A stretch of DNA of 64,000 bases. Origin: Bradyrhizobium algeriense (GTDB lineage Bacteria; Pseudomonadota; Alphaproteobacteria; Rhizobiales; Xanthobacteraceae). The DNA is taken from positions 3,224,001-3,288,000 of the forward strand of contig NZ_JAZHRV010000001.1 in the NCBI RefSeq assembly GCF_036924595.1. The letters run 5' to 3'. Positions 8,070 to 16,753 of the stretch are shown here, piece by piece. The position numbers and the translations under genes were made by a program. Within the stretch, counting starts at the first letter, position 1; every line of letters starts with the position of its first letter. The notes beneath the pieces are model-generated. The model searched no databases and was not told the origin of the DNA. It saw nothing but the letters and a program-made list of their open reading frames with translations.

Positions 8070-10748
8070 ATGCGCGCCGTCGTTGCCGTTCTGCTGTTTG
8101 TGACCGCGGCTCACGCCGGGCTGTGGGGCCTGTTTCAGGAAAAGCAGCCGGCACCCGATTTCAGAGGCATTTTGCCAAGCGTCTCCTATGCGCCGTTCGA
8201 GGGATCGGCGCATCCCGACGTCGACAATATTCCGCAGATCGAAAAGATCCGCGCCGACCTGAAGAAGCTGTCGACGATCACGCGCGCGATTCGTCTCTAC
8301 TCCTCGACCGGCGGCGTCGAACTGGTGCCGCCGATCGCCGCCGAGTTCGGCCTGAAGGTCACCGTCGGCGCCTGGATCGACAAGAATTCCGATCGCAACA
8401 AACGCGAGATCGAGGCAGCGATCACGCTGGCCAAGCGCAACAGCAACGTCAACGGCATCGTCGTTGGCAACGAAACCATTTTCCGCGGCGAGCAGAAGAT
8501 CGACGACCTGATCGAGCTGATCAAGCAGGTGAAGAAGTCCGTCAACGTCCCCGTGACGACCGGCGAGATCTGGAACATCTGGCGCGACAATCCGGAGCTT
8601 GCTTCCTCCGTCGATTTCATCGCCGCGCACGTGCTGCCCTATTGGGAAAACTTCACCGCCAAGCAGGCCGTCGATCAGGCCGTGGCGATGTTCCAGCTGC
8701 TGCGCGACCAGTTTCCGGGAAAACGGATCGTCATTGCCGAATTCGGCTGGCCGAGCGCCGGATACAATTTGAGGAACGCCGAGCCCGGACCGTTCGAACA
8801 GGCCTCGGTGCTGCGCAATTTCGTCACCCGCGCCGAAGCCATCGGCATGGACTACAACATCGTCGAGGCGATCGATCAGCCTTGGAAGTTCTTCGAAGGC
8901 GGCGTCGGACCCTATTGGGGCATTCTCGATGCGTCCCGCGAACCGAAATTCGCGTGGAGCGGCCCGATCGTGAACGAGAACTACTGGAAGCTGGCGGCGA
9001 TCGCGCTCCTGGTCGGCATCCTGATGTCGCTGCCGATCCTGCGGCTCGAGCAGCCGACCGTCATGCAGGCCGTGGTGCTTTCAGCCGCGGCCAACGGCGT
9101 CGGCGCCTGGGCTTCCACCGTGTTCGCCTACTGGGCCGGGCACTATTTCGTGTTCGGCTCGGCGTTTGCGCTGACGCTCGGCCTGATCCTGCTGGTGCCG
9201 CTGGTCCTGATCGCAATGGCGCGCATCGACGAAATCGCGGCGATTGCCTTCGGCCGCGGTCCGCGCCGGCTGATCACGAAGAGCGCGCCGCTGGCGCCAG
9301 CCACCATCGGCGAGAACGTCGCCTTCCCGAAAGTCTCGATCCATATCCCCGCCTATTTCGAGCCGGTCGAGATGCTGAAGCAGACGCTGGATGCGGTGTC
9401 GCGGCTCGACTATCCGAACTTCGAATGCGTGGTCATCATCAACAACACGCCCGATCCGGAGTTCTGGCAGCCGATTCAGGACCACTGCCGCACGCTCGGT
9501 GAGCGCTTCAAGTTCATCAACGCCGAGAAGGTCAAGGGCTTCAAGGCCGGCGCGCTGCGCATCGCCATGGACCGCACCGCGGCGGATGCCGAGATCATCG
9601 GCATCATCGACGCCGACTATGTGGTGCAGCCGGACTGGCTGAAGGATCTGGTGCCGGTGTTCGCCGATCCGCGCGTCGGCCTCGTGCAGGCGCCGCAGGA
9701 ACATCGCGATGGCGACCGTTCGCTGATGCACTACATCATGAACGGCGAGTATGCCGGGTTCTTCGACATCGGCATGGTCCAGCGCAACGAATGCAACGCC
9801 ATCATCGTGCACGGCACGATGTGCCTGATCCGCCGCGCGGCGATGGACATGGCGGGCGGCTGGGCCGGCGACACCATCTGCGAGGATACTGACCTCGGTC
9901 TCGCGATCATCGAGCACGGCTGGCTGACGCATTACACCAACCACCGCTACGGCCATGGCCTGCTGCCGGACACCTATGAGGCCTTCAAGAAGCAGCGCCA
10001 CCGCTGGGCCTATGGCGGCTTCCAGATCGTCAAGAAGCACTGGCGGCGCTTCCTGCCCGGCGCGAGCCGGTTGACGCCTGATCAGCGCCGCGAATTCTCG
10101 CTCGGCTGGCTGAACTGGCTGGGGGCCGAAAGCCTCGGCGTACTGGTGGCGATCCTCAACCTGATCTGGGTGCCGATCGTGGCGTTTGCCGACATCGCCA
10201 TCCCCGACAAGATTCTCACTTTGCCGATCATCGCCTCCTTTGTCGTCTCGCTGATCCATTTCGTGGCGCTGTATCGGCTCCGCGTGCATGTCAAAGCCGG
10301 CCAGATGCTGGGCGCCATGATCGCGGCGATGAGCGTGCAATGGACGGTGTCGCGCGCGGTGGCCCAGGGCCTGATCACCGAGCATCTGCCGTTCGCCCGC
10401 ACCTCCAAGGGCGGCCTGTCGGTGATGTCGATCGAGTTCCAGGCGTTCTGGGAGGCCGTGCTCGGCGTGCTGCTGCTGATCGGCGCCACCGTGCTGGTCG
10501 TGACGAACGGCTACAAGCAGGTGCGCGAGATCTACATCTTCGCCGGCGTCCTGGTGCTGCAGAGCCTGCCGTTCCTGGCCGCCGTCTCGATCGCGCTGCT
10601 GGAAAACTCCCGCGCCAATTCCTTCGCCTTCTGGCGCAACAGCGCGGTGCGGACGGCGGAACTGATCGGGCTGCGCCCGGTCAGCCTGCCGGCGGTCGGC
10701 AGCCAGTCCCAGCCGGTGGCGTCGGAAATTCGCCGCGAGGCGAACTGA
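8070..10748 (+). CDS. ndvB: cyclic beta-(1,3)-glucan synthase, GH17-like plus GT2
   Basis: 892 residues, about the size reported for B. japonicum NdvB. Order of parts: N-terminal membrane segment or signal (1-18), GH17-like domain (about 35-295) with Glu135 in VVGNETIF and Glu224 in IAEFGWPSAG, membrane spans (about 305-380), a GT2 domain (about 420-650) with the DAD motif at 514-516, the ED pair at 605-606 and QRHRW at 642-646, then further spans. The GT2 part would polymerise glucose from UDP-glucose, and the GH17-like part may close or branch the ring (inference). The product is inner-membrane and exports glucan to the periplasm. ATG 8070 is the first good start. Confidence 0.92.
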   Translation: MRAVVAVLLFVTAAHAGLWGLFQEKQPAPDFRGILPSVSYAPFEGSAHPDVDNIPQIEKIRADLKKLSTITRAIRLYSSTGGVELVPPIAAEFGLKVTVGAWIDKNSDRNKREIEAAITLAKRNSNVNGIVVGNETIFRGEQKIDDLIELIKQVKKSVNVPVTTGEIWNIWRDNPELASSVDFIAAHVLPYWENFTAKQAVDQAVAMFQLLRDQFPGKRIVIAEFGWPSAGYNLRNAEPGPFEQASVLRNFVTRAEAIGMDYNIVEAIDQPWKFFEGGVGPYWGILDASREPKFAWSGPIVNENYWKLAAIALLVGILMSLPILRLEQPTVMQAVVLSAAANGVGAWASTVFAYWAGHYFVFGSAFALTLGLILLVPLVLIAMARIDEIAAIAFGRGPRRLITKSAPLAPATIGENVAFPKVSIHIPAYFEPVEMLKQTLDAVSRLDYPNFECVVIINNTPDPEFWQPIQDHCRTLGERFKFINAEKVKGFKAGALRIAMDRTAADAEIIGIIDADYVVQPDWLKDLVPVFADPRVGLVQAPQEHRDGDRSLMHYIMNGEYAGFFDIGMVQRNECNAIIVHGTMCLIRRAAMDMAGGWAGDTICEDTDLGLAIIEHGWLTHYTNHRYGHGLLPDTYEAFKKQRHRWAYGGFQIVKKHWRRFLPGASRLTPDQRREFSLGWLNWLGAESLGVLVAILNLIWVPIVAFADIAIPDKILTLPIIASFVVSLIHFVALYRLRVHVKAGQMLGAMIAAMSVQWTVSRAVAQGLITEHLPFARTSKGGLSVMSIEFQAFWEAVLGVLLLIGATVLVVTNGYKQVREIYIFAGVLVLQSLPFLAAVSIALLENSRANSFAFWRNSAVRTAELIGLRPVSLPAVGSQSQPVASEIRREAN

Positions 10749-10892
10749 CGGTGGATGAAGAGGTCCCGTCCGCTTCAACAAGCCTTGCTAAGCGTCACGG
10801 GCACAAAGAAAATTTGGATTACGCGAGTGCCGCTTTTGTCGCGCCGGCACTATTGACCCGCAGGGGCCCTCCCCCTACACAGCGCGGCGAGT

Positions 10893-10968
10893 GAGCGCGT
10901 AGCTCAGGTGGTAGAGCACGTGACTTTTAATCATGGGGTCGAGGGTTCGAGTCCCTCCGCGCTCACCA
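10893..10968 (+). tRNA. tRNA-Lys (anticodon UUU)
   Basis: A 76-nt cloverleaf with a 7-bp acceptor stem GAGCGCG / CGCGCTC, A discriminator and encoded CCA (10966-10968). D arm GCTC-AGGTGGTA-GAGC, anticodon loop CTTTTAA with UUU anticodon, T arm GAGGG-TTCGAGT-CCCTC. It directly precedes a long accessory stretch, which makes it a possible island integration site, although no integrase gene and no duplicated 3' end are seen in the window. Confidence 0.97.
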
Positions 10969-11409
10969 ATGAAATCAAACACTTAGTTCGATTCCTCCGA
11001 CTCTCACAAGCCGTGGCAGAGGCAGCGCGCATAGCCAACGCAACCTTCATTCTTCCAGGGCCTCGATCACACGCACCACACTTCGGTCGTTGACTCTCTC
11101 GGGTGGGACTTTGCGATGCCGACGACTGTCCCGTCTGGAAGCTTGATGCGTGTCGAATGCATTCCCGTCGAATCGGTTGGTGATCGCCCAGCCTCGTGGT
11201 TTATCCAAGCACTCCCAGCCGGCCGGGAATCGACATCCGGCGTGGTGTTGCTCTTCCTGCTCGGCCTTGCGTTGCGTAACAGGTTCCGCATGAAACGATC
11301 AGCGAGTTATACCAAGAGCAAGCCTCGCCTACGCCGGGGGTGGGTGCACTGTTATTCGTCCCAGCGGCGCAAATGCGCGGGCGGAACGATTGCGTAAGGC
11401 TGCCTCAGC
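10969..11409. other. gap after tRNA-Lys without a supported gene
   Basis: About 440 bp with only short frames on both strands. A minus-strand frame (roughly 11067-11291) contains LPDGTVVGIAKSHPRES and then runs into a stop, while another frame continues with VNDRSVVRVIEALEE up to a stop near 11050. It could be a small gene broken by a frameshift, but the family is not recognised. No integrase and no repeat of the tRNA 3' end were found by eye. Confidence 0.4.
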
Positions 11410-11613
11410 TTAGACTTGCCTCGCTATCTCCAGGATGCCATCGCGATCTTGCACGATGGCAACGGACCCTCTCTTTTCGAGCCAGCGAAGTCCAAGCGCC
11501 AGTTGCCTCAGGTCGTTTCTGGCGTGGCCGACTGGAAGCTTGCGGGCGCGCCGCAAGGCGTCTGCGGCTTGCCGTTTAATCGGCGACTCTGCTGTCTTTA
11601 ATTGCTGACGCAT
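11410..11613 (-). CDS. small orphan protein, 67 aa
   Basis: A basic 67-residue protein with the core RRARKLPVGHARNDLRQLA and GLRWLEKRG, which looks like a helical family of short proteins that I associate with Bradyrhizobium genomes. No signal peptide or membrane segment. Start ATG 11613 follows a G-rich Shine-Dalgarno-like stretch. About 40 bp upstream lies an element (11640-11708) nearly identical to one upstream of the small gene at 17073-17306, implying common control. Function unknown; the Arg/Lys content would allow nucleic-acid binding (speculative). Confidence 0.6.
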   Translation of the reverse strand: MRQQLKTAESPIKRQAADALRRARKLPVGHARNDLRQLALGLRWLEKRGSVAIVQDRDGILEIARQV

Positions 11614-11639
11614 CGCGGCCCCGCCCCCACGACGCCAAT

Positions 11640-11708
11640 TAAAATCCCGCGCCGCTCACCCGTCTGTCCGGAACCGGACTCTACATCGAGTTTCGGGAAA
11701 AACGGCAG
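11640..11708 (-). promoter_or_regulatory. shared upstream element, copy A
   Basis: About 65 bp that match 17330-17398 closely, including CTCTACATCGAG, TTTCGGGAAAAA and an inverted repeat GTCCGG-AA-CCGGAC. In both places it lies directly upstream of a short minus-strand gene and is followed on the gene side by a TTAAT-containing stretch and a G-rich ribosome-binding site. It is probably a promoter or 5' leader belonging to the small genes, or part of a plus-strand RNA reading the other way to the terminator at 11801-11835. Confidence 0.6.
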
Positions 11709-11800
11709 AGCGATGGAACGGATGGCCTCGAAATGAATCTATTATGGCTTCCGGTTCTAGCCCCCAAAGCCCCACCGGAAGAAAACCCCTTCGAGGGTTG

Positions 11801-11840
11801 ACGGCTCCAGCTTCCAACAGGCTGGAGCCGTTTAAGGGTT
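11801..11840 (+). terminator. terminator-like hairpin
   Basis: ACGGCTCCAGC and GCTGGAGCCGT are separated by a short loop, and a weak T/A tract follows on the plus strand (TTTAAGG). It belongs to the same general hairpin type as those at 17462, 17684 and 18507. No convincing plus-strand gene ends here; it may terminate a non-coding transcript starting in the shared upstream element. Confidence 0.5.
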
Positions 11841-11857
11841 GTCTGGATGGTGGAATG

Positions 11858-12112
11858 CCCCTGCACTTCAGCCGCGTCGCTCCCGCGACAGAGGAGCTAG
11901 AAATATGGAGCGCAAGCGAGAGCGGCTTCTCATTTGTAATCAGTAATGAGAGTCGCAGTGGTCCTGGACTCCACGGACAACCTGGCTTTGTAGCTTCTTG
12001 GCGCTCCATCGATTTCAACAGGCCCGCCATCCGGATAGGTGGATCACCCTTCAAGACGTTTGCGGAAGCCGAGAAGGCCTGTGAGGCCATGGTGGCGCAC
12101 CTGACCAAATAG
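11858..12112 (+). CDS. small hypothetical protein
   Basis: The frame from ATG 11858 gives about 84 residues ending at 12112; the same frame is open further upstream but runs through the terminator-like hairpin, so the shorter start is preferred. The sequence has a globular pattern (LEIWSASESGFSFVISNES, then IGGSPFKTFAEAEKACEAMVAHL) with a C-terminal helix, and is not low-complexity. It resembles small sandwich-fold proteins seen in rhizobia but no named family is recognised. It lies in the accessory stretch. Confidence 0.5.
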   Translation, partial: PLHFSRVAPATEELEIWSASESGFSFVISNESRSGPGLHGQPGFVASWRSIDFNRPAIRIGGSPFKTFAEAEKACEAMVAHLTK

Positions 12113-12178
12113 TTTCGGATCTGGCGTAGCCCTTGCCCGCCCGGCGGCCTGGGGTTGGATATCCTTGGGGCGAGCGCA

Positions 12179-12448
12179 ATGTCGGAGCGTTCGTCAGGGT
12201 GGAGCCGCAAGTTTGACGAGCCGATCGCGCTGGCGGACGGCGGCAAGTTCGTGACCCTGCTCGATTCCGCCGACTACATCACCGGCCTCCCAAGCAAGGA
12301 ATCCGCCTTGCCGGAATGGCAAGCCGCCATCGAAGCGCTGATGCTGATCGCCAAGTCGAGCAGGCCAACGATGTTCGCTCGGATCGGCGTCCAAGGTTGG
12401 CCCCTTCGCGTTGCACCTAACCATCTGAGGCATTGTCGAAAGAAATAA
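12179..12448 (+). CDS. small orphan protein, probably with altered C terminus
   Basis: From ATG 12179 the product is 89 residues starting SERSSGWSRKFDEPI, with LADGGKFVTLLDSADYI and PEWQAAIEALMLIAK. I associate this pattern with a short family common in Bradyrhizobium whose members continue past MFARIGV with a longer helical tail. Here the protein changes after MFARIGV into a Trp/His/Arg-rich end, which looks like a frameshift or recombination joint near 12390. Function unknown. Confidence 0.55.
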   Translation: MSERSSGWSRKFDEPIALADGGKFVTLLDSADYITGLPSKESALPEWQAAIEALMLIAKSSRPTMFARIGVQGWPLRVAPNHLRHCRKK

Positions 12449-12602
12449 GACTCTGACCGGGTCGCGGTTGACGCGACAGGGCCAATATTCGAAGCCCAGA
12501 CAAGGCAGCCTGCGACCCCGTGGCCGTTCGCCAACCGGAACAGTTCGGCATCGGAAGCGTTTTTTCGCACGGAAGAAACGCTTTTTGGGGACGCATGTGC
12601 TG

Positions 12603-13490
12603 ATGCGAAACGACCGAAATGCGCTTACGCTTAAGTGTCCGGCGTGCAGTCGGGCGACGCTGCATCGGTTTCTTTACATCAAGAACGGTTGCGACATCTT
12701 TCAGTGTCGAGACTGCGGACTGGGACGCACCGAGGCATCGAGCTTCGATCCCCTCGCTTATTATGACGATGGCTACTTTTCCGGCCGTCAGTCCGACGGC
12801 TACGCCGATTATCGCGGCGCCGAACCCGTGCTACGGCGCGAGTTCGCCCGCACGGTCGAGTTCATCCAGCACCGCAAGCCACAAGGTTGCCTGCTCGAGA
12901 TCGGTTGCGCCTACGGCTTTTTTCTCGATGAAGCCCGCCGCGCGGGATTTGAGGTGAGTGGCATCGAGCCGGCGGAGTCGGCTGCTGCCCATGCTGGCGA
13001 TCTCGGCTTGAACGTCGTCTGCGGCATGCTGAACGAAGCGACTCTCGAGCCGCTTGGCACCTTGGATGTTATCGTCCTCCTCGACGTCATCGAGCATCTG
13101 CCCGACCCGCAGGAAGCCCTCGCGCTGCTCGCGGACCATCTCCGGCCGGACGGAATCATCGTGCTGACGACCGGAGACTTCGGCTCCTTGGCGGCGCGGT
13201 CGACCGGCGCGCACTGGCGCTTGATGACGCCTCCCCAGCACCTGTGGTTCTTTAATCGTGCCAGCATCGCGTCTCTGGCCCATTCGGTCGGCTTTCGCGT
13301 CGAGAGTTCCGATTACCCCTGGAAATTCGTGCCGTTCTCGCTGATCGCCTTCCAGGTCGGTCGCATGCTCGGCCGCAAGTTCGCGGCCAGCCCGACCGGC
13401 AACCAGTTCGCCATTCCAGTGAACCTGTTCGATGCGATGCGCGTGGTCTTGAGCAAGGCGCCACCATGTCCGGATACGAGCCCCCGATGA
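12603..13490 (+). CDS. class I SAM-dependent methyltransferase with N-terminal zinc ribbon
   Basis: 295 residues. The N terminus has two CxxC pairs (LKCPACSR and FQCRDCGLG, about residues 12-42), which look like a zinc ribbon. It is followed by a Rossmann methyltransferase core with motif I LLEIGCAYGFFLDEA and the later VIVLLDVIEHLPDP motif. Proteins of this shape are common in O-antigen and exopolysaccharide clusters, and the next genes are glycosyltransferases, so a sugar or polysaccharide substrate is likely (inference). Start ATG 12603 matches the beginning of the zinc ribbon; upstream in-frame sequence is basic and unlike the family. A short 13491-13599 gap contains a fragment that would be hydrophobic in another frame. 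Confidence 0.85.
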   Translation: MRNDRNALTLKCPACSRATLHRFLYIKNGCDIFQCRDCGLGRTEASSFDPLAYYDDGYFSGRQSDGYADYRGAEPVLRREFARTVEFIQHRKPQGCLLEIGCAYGFFLDEARRAGFEVSGIEPAESAAAHAGDLGLNVVCGMLNEATLEPLGTLDVIVLLDVIEHLPDPQEALALLADHLRPDGIIVLTTGDFGSLAARSTGAHWRLMTPPQHLWFFNRASIASLAHSVGFRVESSDYPWKFVPFSLIAFQVGRMLGRKFAASPTGNQFAIPVNLFDAMRVVLSKAPPCPDTSPR

Positions 13491-13599
13491 CAGTCAACCG
13501 CGGCCAGATCGCATTGCTGGCGGCGCGTCTCCCGGTTGGGAATCGCGGTGATCGCCTGCGGCCTTGTTGTGGTTTGTTCTTGTTGTGGGTTGATGAGAC

Positions 13600-14289
13600 A
13601 TGACCGGCCGGATTCGCAATCCCTGGGTCGTTGTCGCGGCGTACAATGAAGCGCCGGTGATCGGCAGCGTCGTGTCCGGTATTCGCCGCGCCGGATACGC
13701 GGTCGTCGTGGTCGATGATGGCTCCAGTGACCGGACCGGCGACGTCGCGTTGCTCGCAGGCGCGATAGTGGTCCGGCATCCGGTCAACCTCGGACAGGGC
13801 GCCGCGCTGCAGACCGGCATCGACTACGCCCTCGAGCAGCGTGCGGATGCGCTCGTCACGTTCGACGCCGACGGCCAGCACTCCCCCGTGGCCATCGCGG
13901 CGCTGCTCGCGGCGATCGAGCCGCCCGGCATCGATTTCGCGCTCGGCAGCCGCTTTCTCGCCGGCGCGACGGCAAATCTGCCGGTGTCGCGCCACATCCT
14001 GCTCAGCGCCGCGCTCTGGTTCACACGCGCGAGCACCGGACTTCCGGTCACCGACACCCACAATGGCCTACGGGCGATGACCGCGCGCGGCGCCCGCGCG
14101 ATCTCCTTGCGACAGAACCGAATGGCGCACGCGTCCGAGATCCTGCACCAGATCGCGCAGAGCCGCCTGCGTTTTGTCGAGGTGCCGGTGAACATCGAGT
14201 ACAGCGCCTATTCGCTGGCCAAGGGTCAACGCATCACCGATGCGCTGGCCATCCTGATCGATCTGTTTGCGCGGAGGCTCTACCGATGA
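13600..14289 (+). CDS. GT2 family glycosyltransferase (polyprenyl-phosphate sugar synthase type)
   Basis: 229 residues with a GT-A fold: NPWVVVAAYNEAPVIG at the N terminus, VVVVDDGSSDRT, and the DADGQHSP metal-binding motif around residues 88-95. The length and lack of C-terminal membrane spans resemble dolichyl/polyprenyl-phosphate mannose synthases, which charge a lipid carrier with a sugar for later use by GT39/GT-C enzymes. A DUF2304 membrane protein overlaps its end by 4 bp, an arrangement often seen for such enzymes, and a GT-C type transferase lies convergently downstream. Confidence 0.88.
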   Translation: MTGRIRNPWVVVAAYNEAPVIGSVVSGIRRAGYAVVVVDDGSSDRTGDVALLAGAIVVRHPVNLGQGAALQTGIDYALEQRADALVTFDADGQHSPVAIAALLAAIEPPGIDFALGSRFLAGATANLPVSRHILLSAALWFTRASTGLPVTDTHNGLRAMTARGARAISLRQNRMAHASEILHQIAQSRLRFVEVPVNIEYSAYSLAKGQRITDALAILIDLFARRLYR

Positions 14290-14696
14290 TCGCGCAGCTG
14301 TTGTTGACGGCCATTCTGGCGCTGGTTCTGGTCTACGCCTGGTCGGCGCATCGGACGGTGCCGATCATCGGCCTGCTCGCGAGCAGCGCTGCGCTCGCCG
14401 GCCTCTACTTCGTCTGGGTACCGGAGCATGCCACCGCCCTTGCGGCCATCGTGGGAATCGGCCGCGGCTCCGACCTCATCCTCTACACCTGGGTCGTGAT
14501 CAGCCTGCTCATCATGCTCAATTTGCATCTCAAGTTGCGGTTGCAGCTCGATATGATCACGCGGCTGGCGCGCGCCGTCGCGATCGATCGCGCCAAGGAG
14601 AGCCGGCGTGAGCCAGGCCCGCCGCGAAAACGTCGCCCGGTCATGTTGGGCCGAAAGGCCGAGGCGCCCCCGATCGAATTGCAGGCGAAGAAGTAG
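14286..14696 (+). CDS. DUF2304 membrane protein
   Basis: 136 residues with three hydrophobic segments (about 3-20, 26-44 and 60-82) and a basic cytosolic tail. The pattern matches DUF2304 proteins, which usually lie next to GT2 polyprenyl-phosphate glycosyltransferases and are thought to be membrane partners. Its ATG overlaps the stop of the GT2 gene (ATGA), so the two are almost certainly co-translated. Confidence 0.82.
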   Translation: MIAQLLLTAILALVLVYAWSAHRTVPIIGLLASSAALAGLYFVWVPEHATALAAIVGIGRGSDLILYTWVVISLLIMLNLHLKLRLQLDMITRLARAVAIDRAKESRREPGPPRKRRPVMLGRKAEAPPIELQAKK

Positions 14697-14728
14697 ATGC
14701 CGTTGCCAAGTCGCGCCGGGACTTGGCG

Positions 14729-16426
14729 TCAGTCGCCGAGTCCGCGACGATTGGCATAGATCTGGGCGAACGGGCGGCCAAATCGTGTGACCTCATCAAC
14801 CAGCACGGCCGACGTGCCGTCGGCACAGGGCCAACGCTCGGTGGCGATCAGGTAGTCGGCCTTGCGCAGATCGGTTTCGGCAATCCAGTTGCGACGGAAC
14901 ATCACGCCGGCCAGTTGCTCGCGCCAGCCCAGACAGACCAGCACGCGCGGTGGATCGCCCGCGAACCGGCCTTCGGCGTCAATTCGACTCTCGAGGCGGC
15001 GCAGCGCCTCGGGAGCCGCCATGCCCCAATAGTCGAGGTCGAATCGGCCGTAAGCGCCGGCTACGCCGCCTGCCAGACTGTTCATTGCGATATATTCGAG
15101 CGGATGAAGGATGACGAGCATCACCACGATGACGGCCGTGTGCGCGACCCCGAGGACCGCGGACACAATCGGGAGGCGTCGCAAGAAGGGCAAGAGGCTC
15201 GTCAGCCCGCGCGCGGCCACGATGGCGAGCATTGGGATCACGAACAATACGTGACGGACACCGTCATAGAGCGTCGAGCCCTGCAGGATGAGCACCCCGA
15301 TGGGCCCGAACGCCGCCACACTGACGACCAGCACCGCGCGCGATTCCACGAGCTCGGCCGCGACTGGTCGCAGTCCCACGACGCCGGACCGACGCAGGGC
15401 GCCGAGGGCGGCGCGCATCCACGACCCTGCAGCACCGATCCAGACCGCCATGCCGAGCAACAGCAGCGCCAAAAAGCCCTCGGGCAAACGCGCCACGAGC
15501 TGTCCGGGGATGTACCAGGCGGGCAGTTTATCGGTGAACGTGCGCCGGCCCCAGTTCTGGAATTCGAACGAGGTGTCGAGCGTAGCAAAGTGCCGATAGG
15601 CCTCGAGGAATTGCATAAGCGGATGTCCAGTCTGCAACCACGGCCAGAGCGCAATCGCCGTCAGCCAGGCGACGAGGATGACGAGCAGCGTATGCAAGGC
15701 GATCTGGCGCAATTGGCCACGGCCCGCGCGGCCATGGCGCAGCAGCGCCTCGAGCGCGCACAGGCTCATGCCACCGACGAGGTAGGCGTGCGTGATCACC
15801 CCGCCGGTGCGAGTCGCGATGGCGAGGCCAGAGGCAAGGCCGGTCGCAAGGGTCAGGCGCCAGCTCGGCACTTCCTGCCGCAGCATCAGGACGATCGCGA
15901 GCGTCGACCAGCTCATGGCGAACAGGAACGGCACGTCAATGGGGGCAAAGAACAGGTTGCCGTACAGGTAGCCGGTCAGCAGGCACAGGGTTAGCGCCGT
16001 CAACCCAGCCCAGTGCCCGACCGTGAGCCGGGCCATCGGCACGACGGCGGCGAGCCCAGCGAGGCCGAACAGGAAGGTCATGGCGTGCCGGACCGTGATC
16101 GGGCTCGCGAGCTCAAGCGACTGCACGGCCGCGACGAGCATCTGAAACCACGGTCCATACATCCACAGATACTCTTCGACCGTCTCGAACTGAGACCGGT
16201 CCGCAAAGGCGCTCGTGTACCAGGCAAGCGCCTTGGGGCCGTAATCGTCGGTGTTGAATTCGTCGGTCGACAGCCCGTAATCCGCGGCGGTCGCAAGCCC
16301 GATGACCAAGGCCACGCTCAGCACAAGGAGCACGAGCAACGTCTCGGCATGGCGAGCAGCAAATGCGAGGCCGAGTTTCGGCCTCGCAAACCCAGAGCCG
16401 TCGCCATCCACCTGTTCAAGCGCCAT
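14729..16426 (-). CDS. GT39/ArnT-like membrane glycosyltransferase
   Basis: 565 residues with around ten to twelve membrane spans and a soluble C-terminal domain. A DE pair in the first periplasmic loop (YGLSTDEFNTDD, about residue 55) fits the catalytic Asp position of GT-C enzymes such as PMT/ArnT/DPM-dependent transferases, which move sugars from polyprenyl phosphate carriers in the periplasm. The neighbouring GT2 and DUF2304 genes could supply that carrier-linked sugar. It is transcribed convergently to them, with 32 bp between the stops. The acceptor is unknown. Confidence 0.75.
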   Translation of the reverse strand: MALEQVDGDGSGFARPKLGLAFAARHAETLLVLLVLSVALVIGLATAADYGLSTDEFNTDDYGPKALAWYTSAFADRSQFETVEEYLWMYGPWFQMLVAAVQSLELASPITVRHAMTFLFGLAGLAAVVPMARLTVGHWAGLTALTLCLLTGYLYGNLFFAPIDVPFLFAMSWSTLAIVLMLRQEVPSWRLTLATGLASGLAIATRTGGVITHAYLVGGMSLCALEALLRHGRAGRGQLRQIALHTLLVILVAWLTAIALWPWLQTGHPLMQFLEAYRHFATLDTSFEFQNWGRRTFTDKLPAWYIPGQLVARLPEGFLALLLLGMAVWIGAAGSWMRAALGALRRSGVVGLRPVAAELVESRAVLVVSVAAFGPIGVLILQGSTLYDGVRHVLFVIPMLAIVAARGLTSLLPFLRRLPIVSAVLGVAHTAVIVVMLVILHPLEYIAMNSLAGGVAGAYGRFDLDYWGMAAPEALRRLESRIDAEGRFAGDPPRVLVCLGWREQLAGVMFRRNWIAETDLRKADYLIATERWPCADGTSAVLVDEVTRFGRPFAQIYANRRGLGD

Positions 16427-16497
16427 GCATTGTCCTTAACTGGTTGCATGACAACGGCACTGGTGCCGCCTGGAAATGTTGTGGGAATTCGCGCGGC

Positions 16498-16640
16498 GGA
16501 ATCGCCAACATCGCTACTACCACCAATGCGATCGAGCGGCTGCACGAGGATTTTCAAGCGGCGGATCGAGACGCAGACGGTTCTGCCATCGGCCGACACC
16601 GCCGCCTGCATCACATCAGGCGACACCCAGCTAAATCGCT
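16498..16640 (+). pseudogene. IS256-type transposase remnant
   Basis: One frame gives TTNAIERLHEDF (from about 16519) and the next frame, entered at about 16553, gives FKRRIETQTVLPSADTAA. Joined by a one-base frameshift they match the conserved C-terminal region of IS256-family transposases (TNAIERLHEEF-RRIKTQTVLPS type). No inverted repeats or other transposase parts were seen, so this is a scar of an old insertion sequence. It lies directly upstream of the truncated galE, which suggests rearrangement at this point. Confidence 0.75.
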
Positions 16641-16753
16641 TAATCGGGACCGAACCCCCAGCACACCTCGAGTGTTGTCCTTGGCATGGGCATAACACTC
16701 CTGAAGGGAACTTTGTTCCGAAGTTTCAAATCAGGTCTCCTTAGGCGATAGCA

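Noticed and set aside
7511..9502. Open frame across the start of ndvB
   Set aside because: Arg-rich, out of frame with ndvB, whose GH17 and GT2 motifs are in the other frame.
9081..10781. Long minus-strand frame opposite ndvB
   Set aside because: Antisense shadow with Arg/His/Asp-rich composition; the plus strand has GT2 catalytic motifs.
14723..15994. Plus-strand frame opposite the GT39-like gene
   Set aside because: No domain, Arg/Glu/His-rich; the minus strand encodes clear membrane spans.
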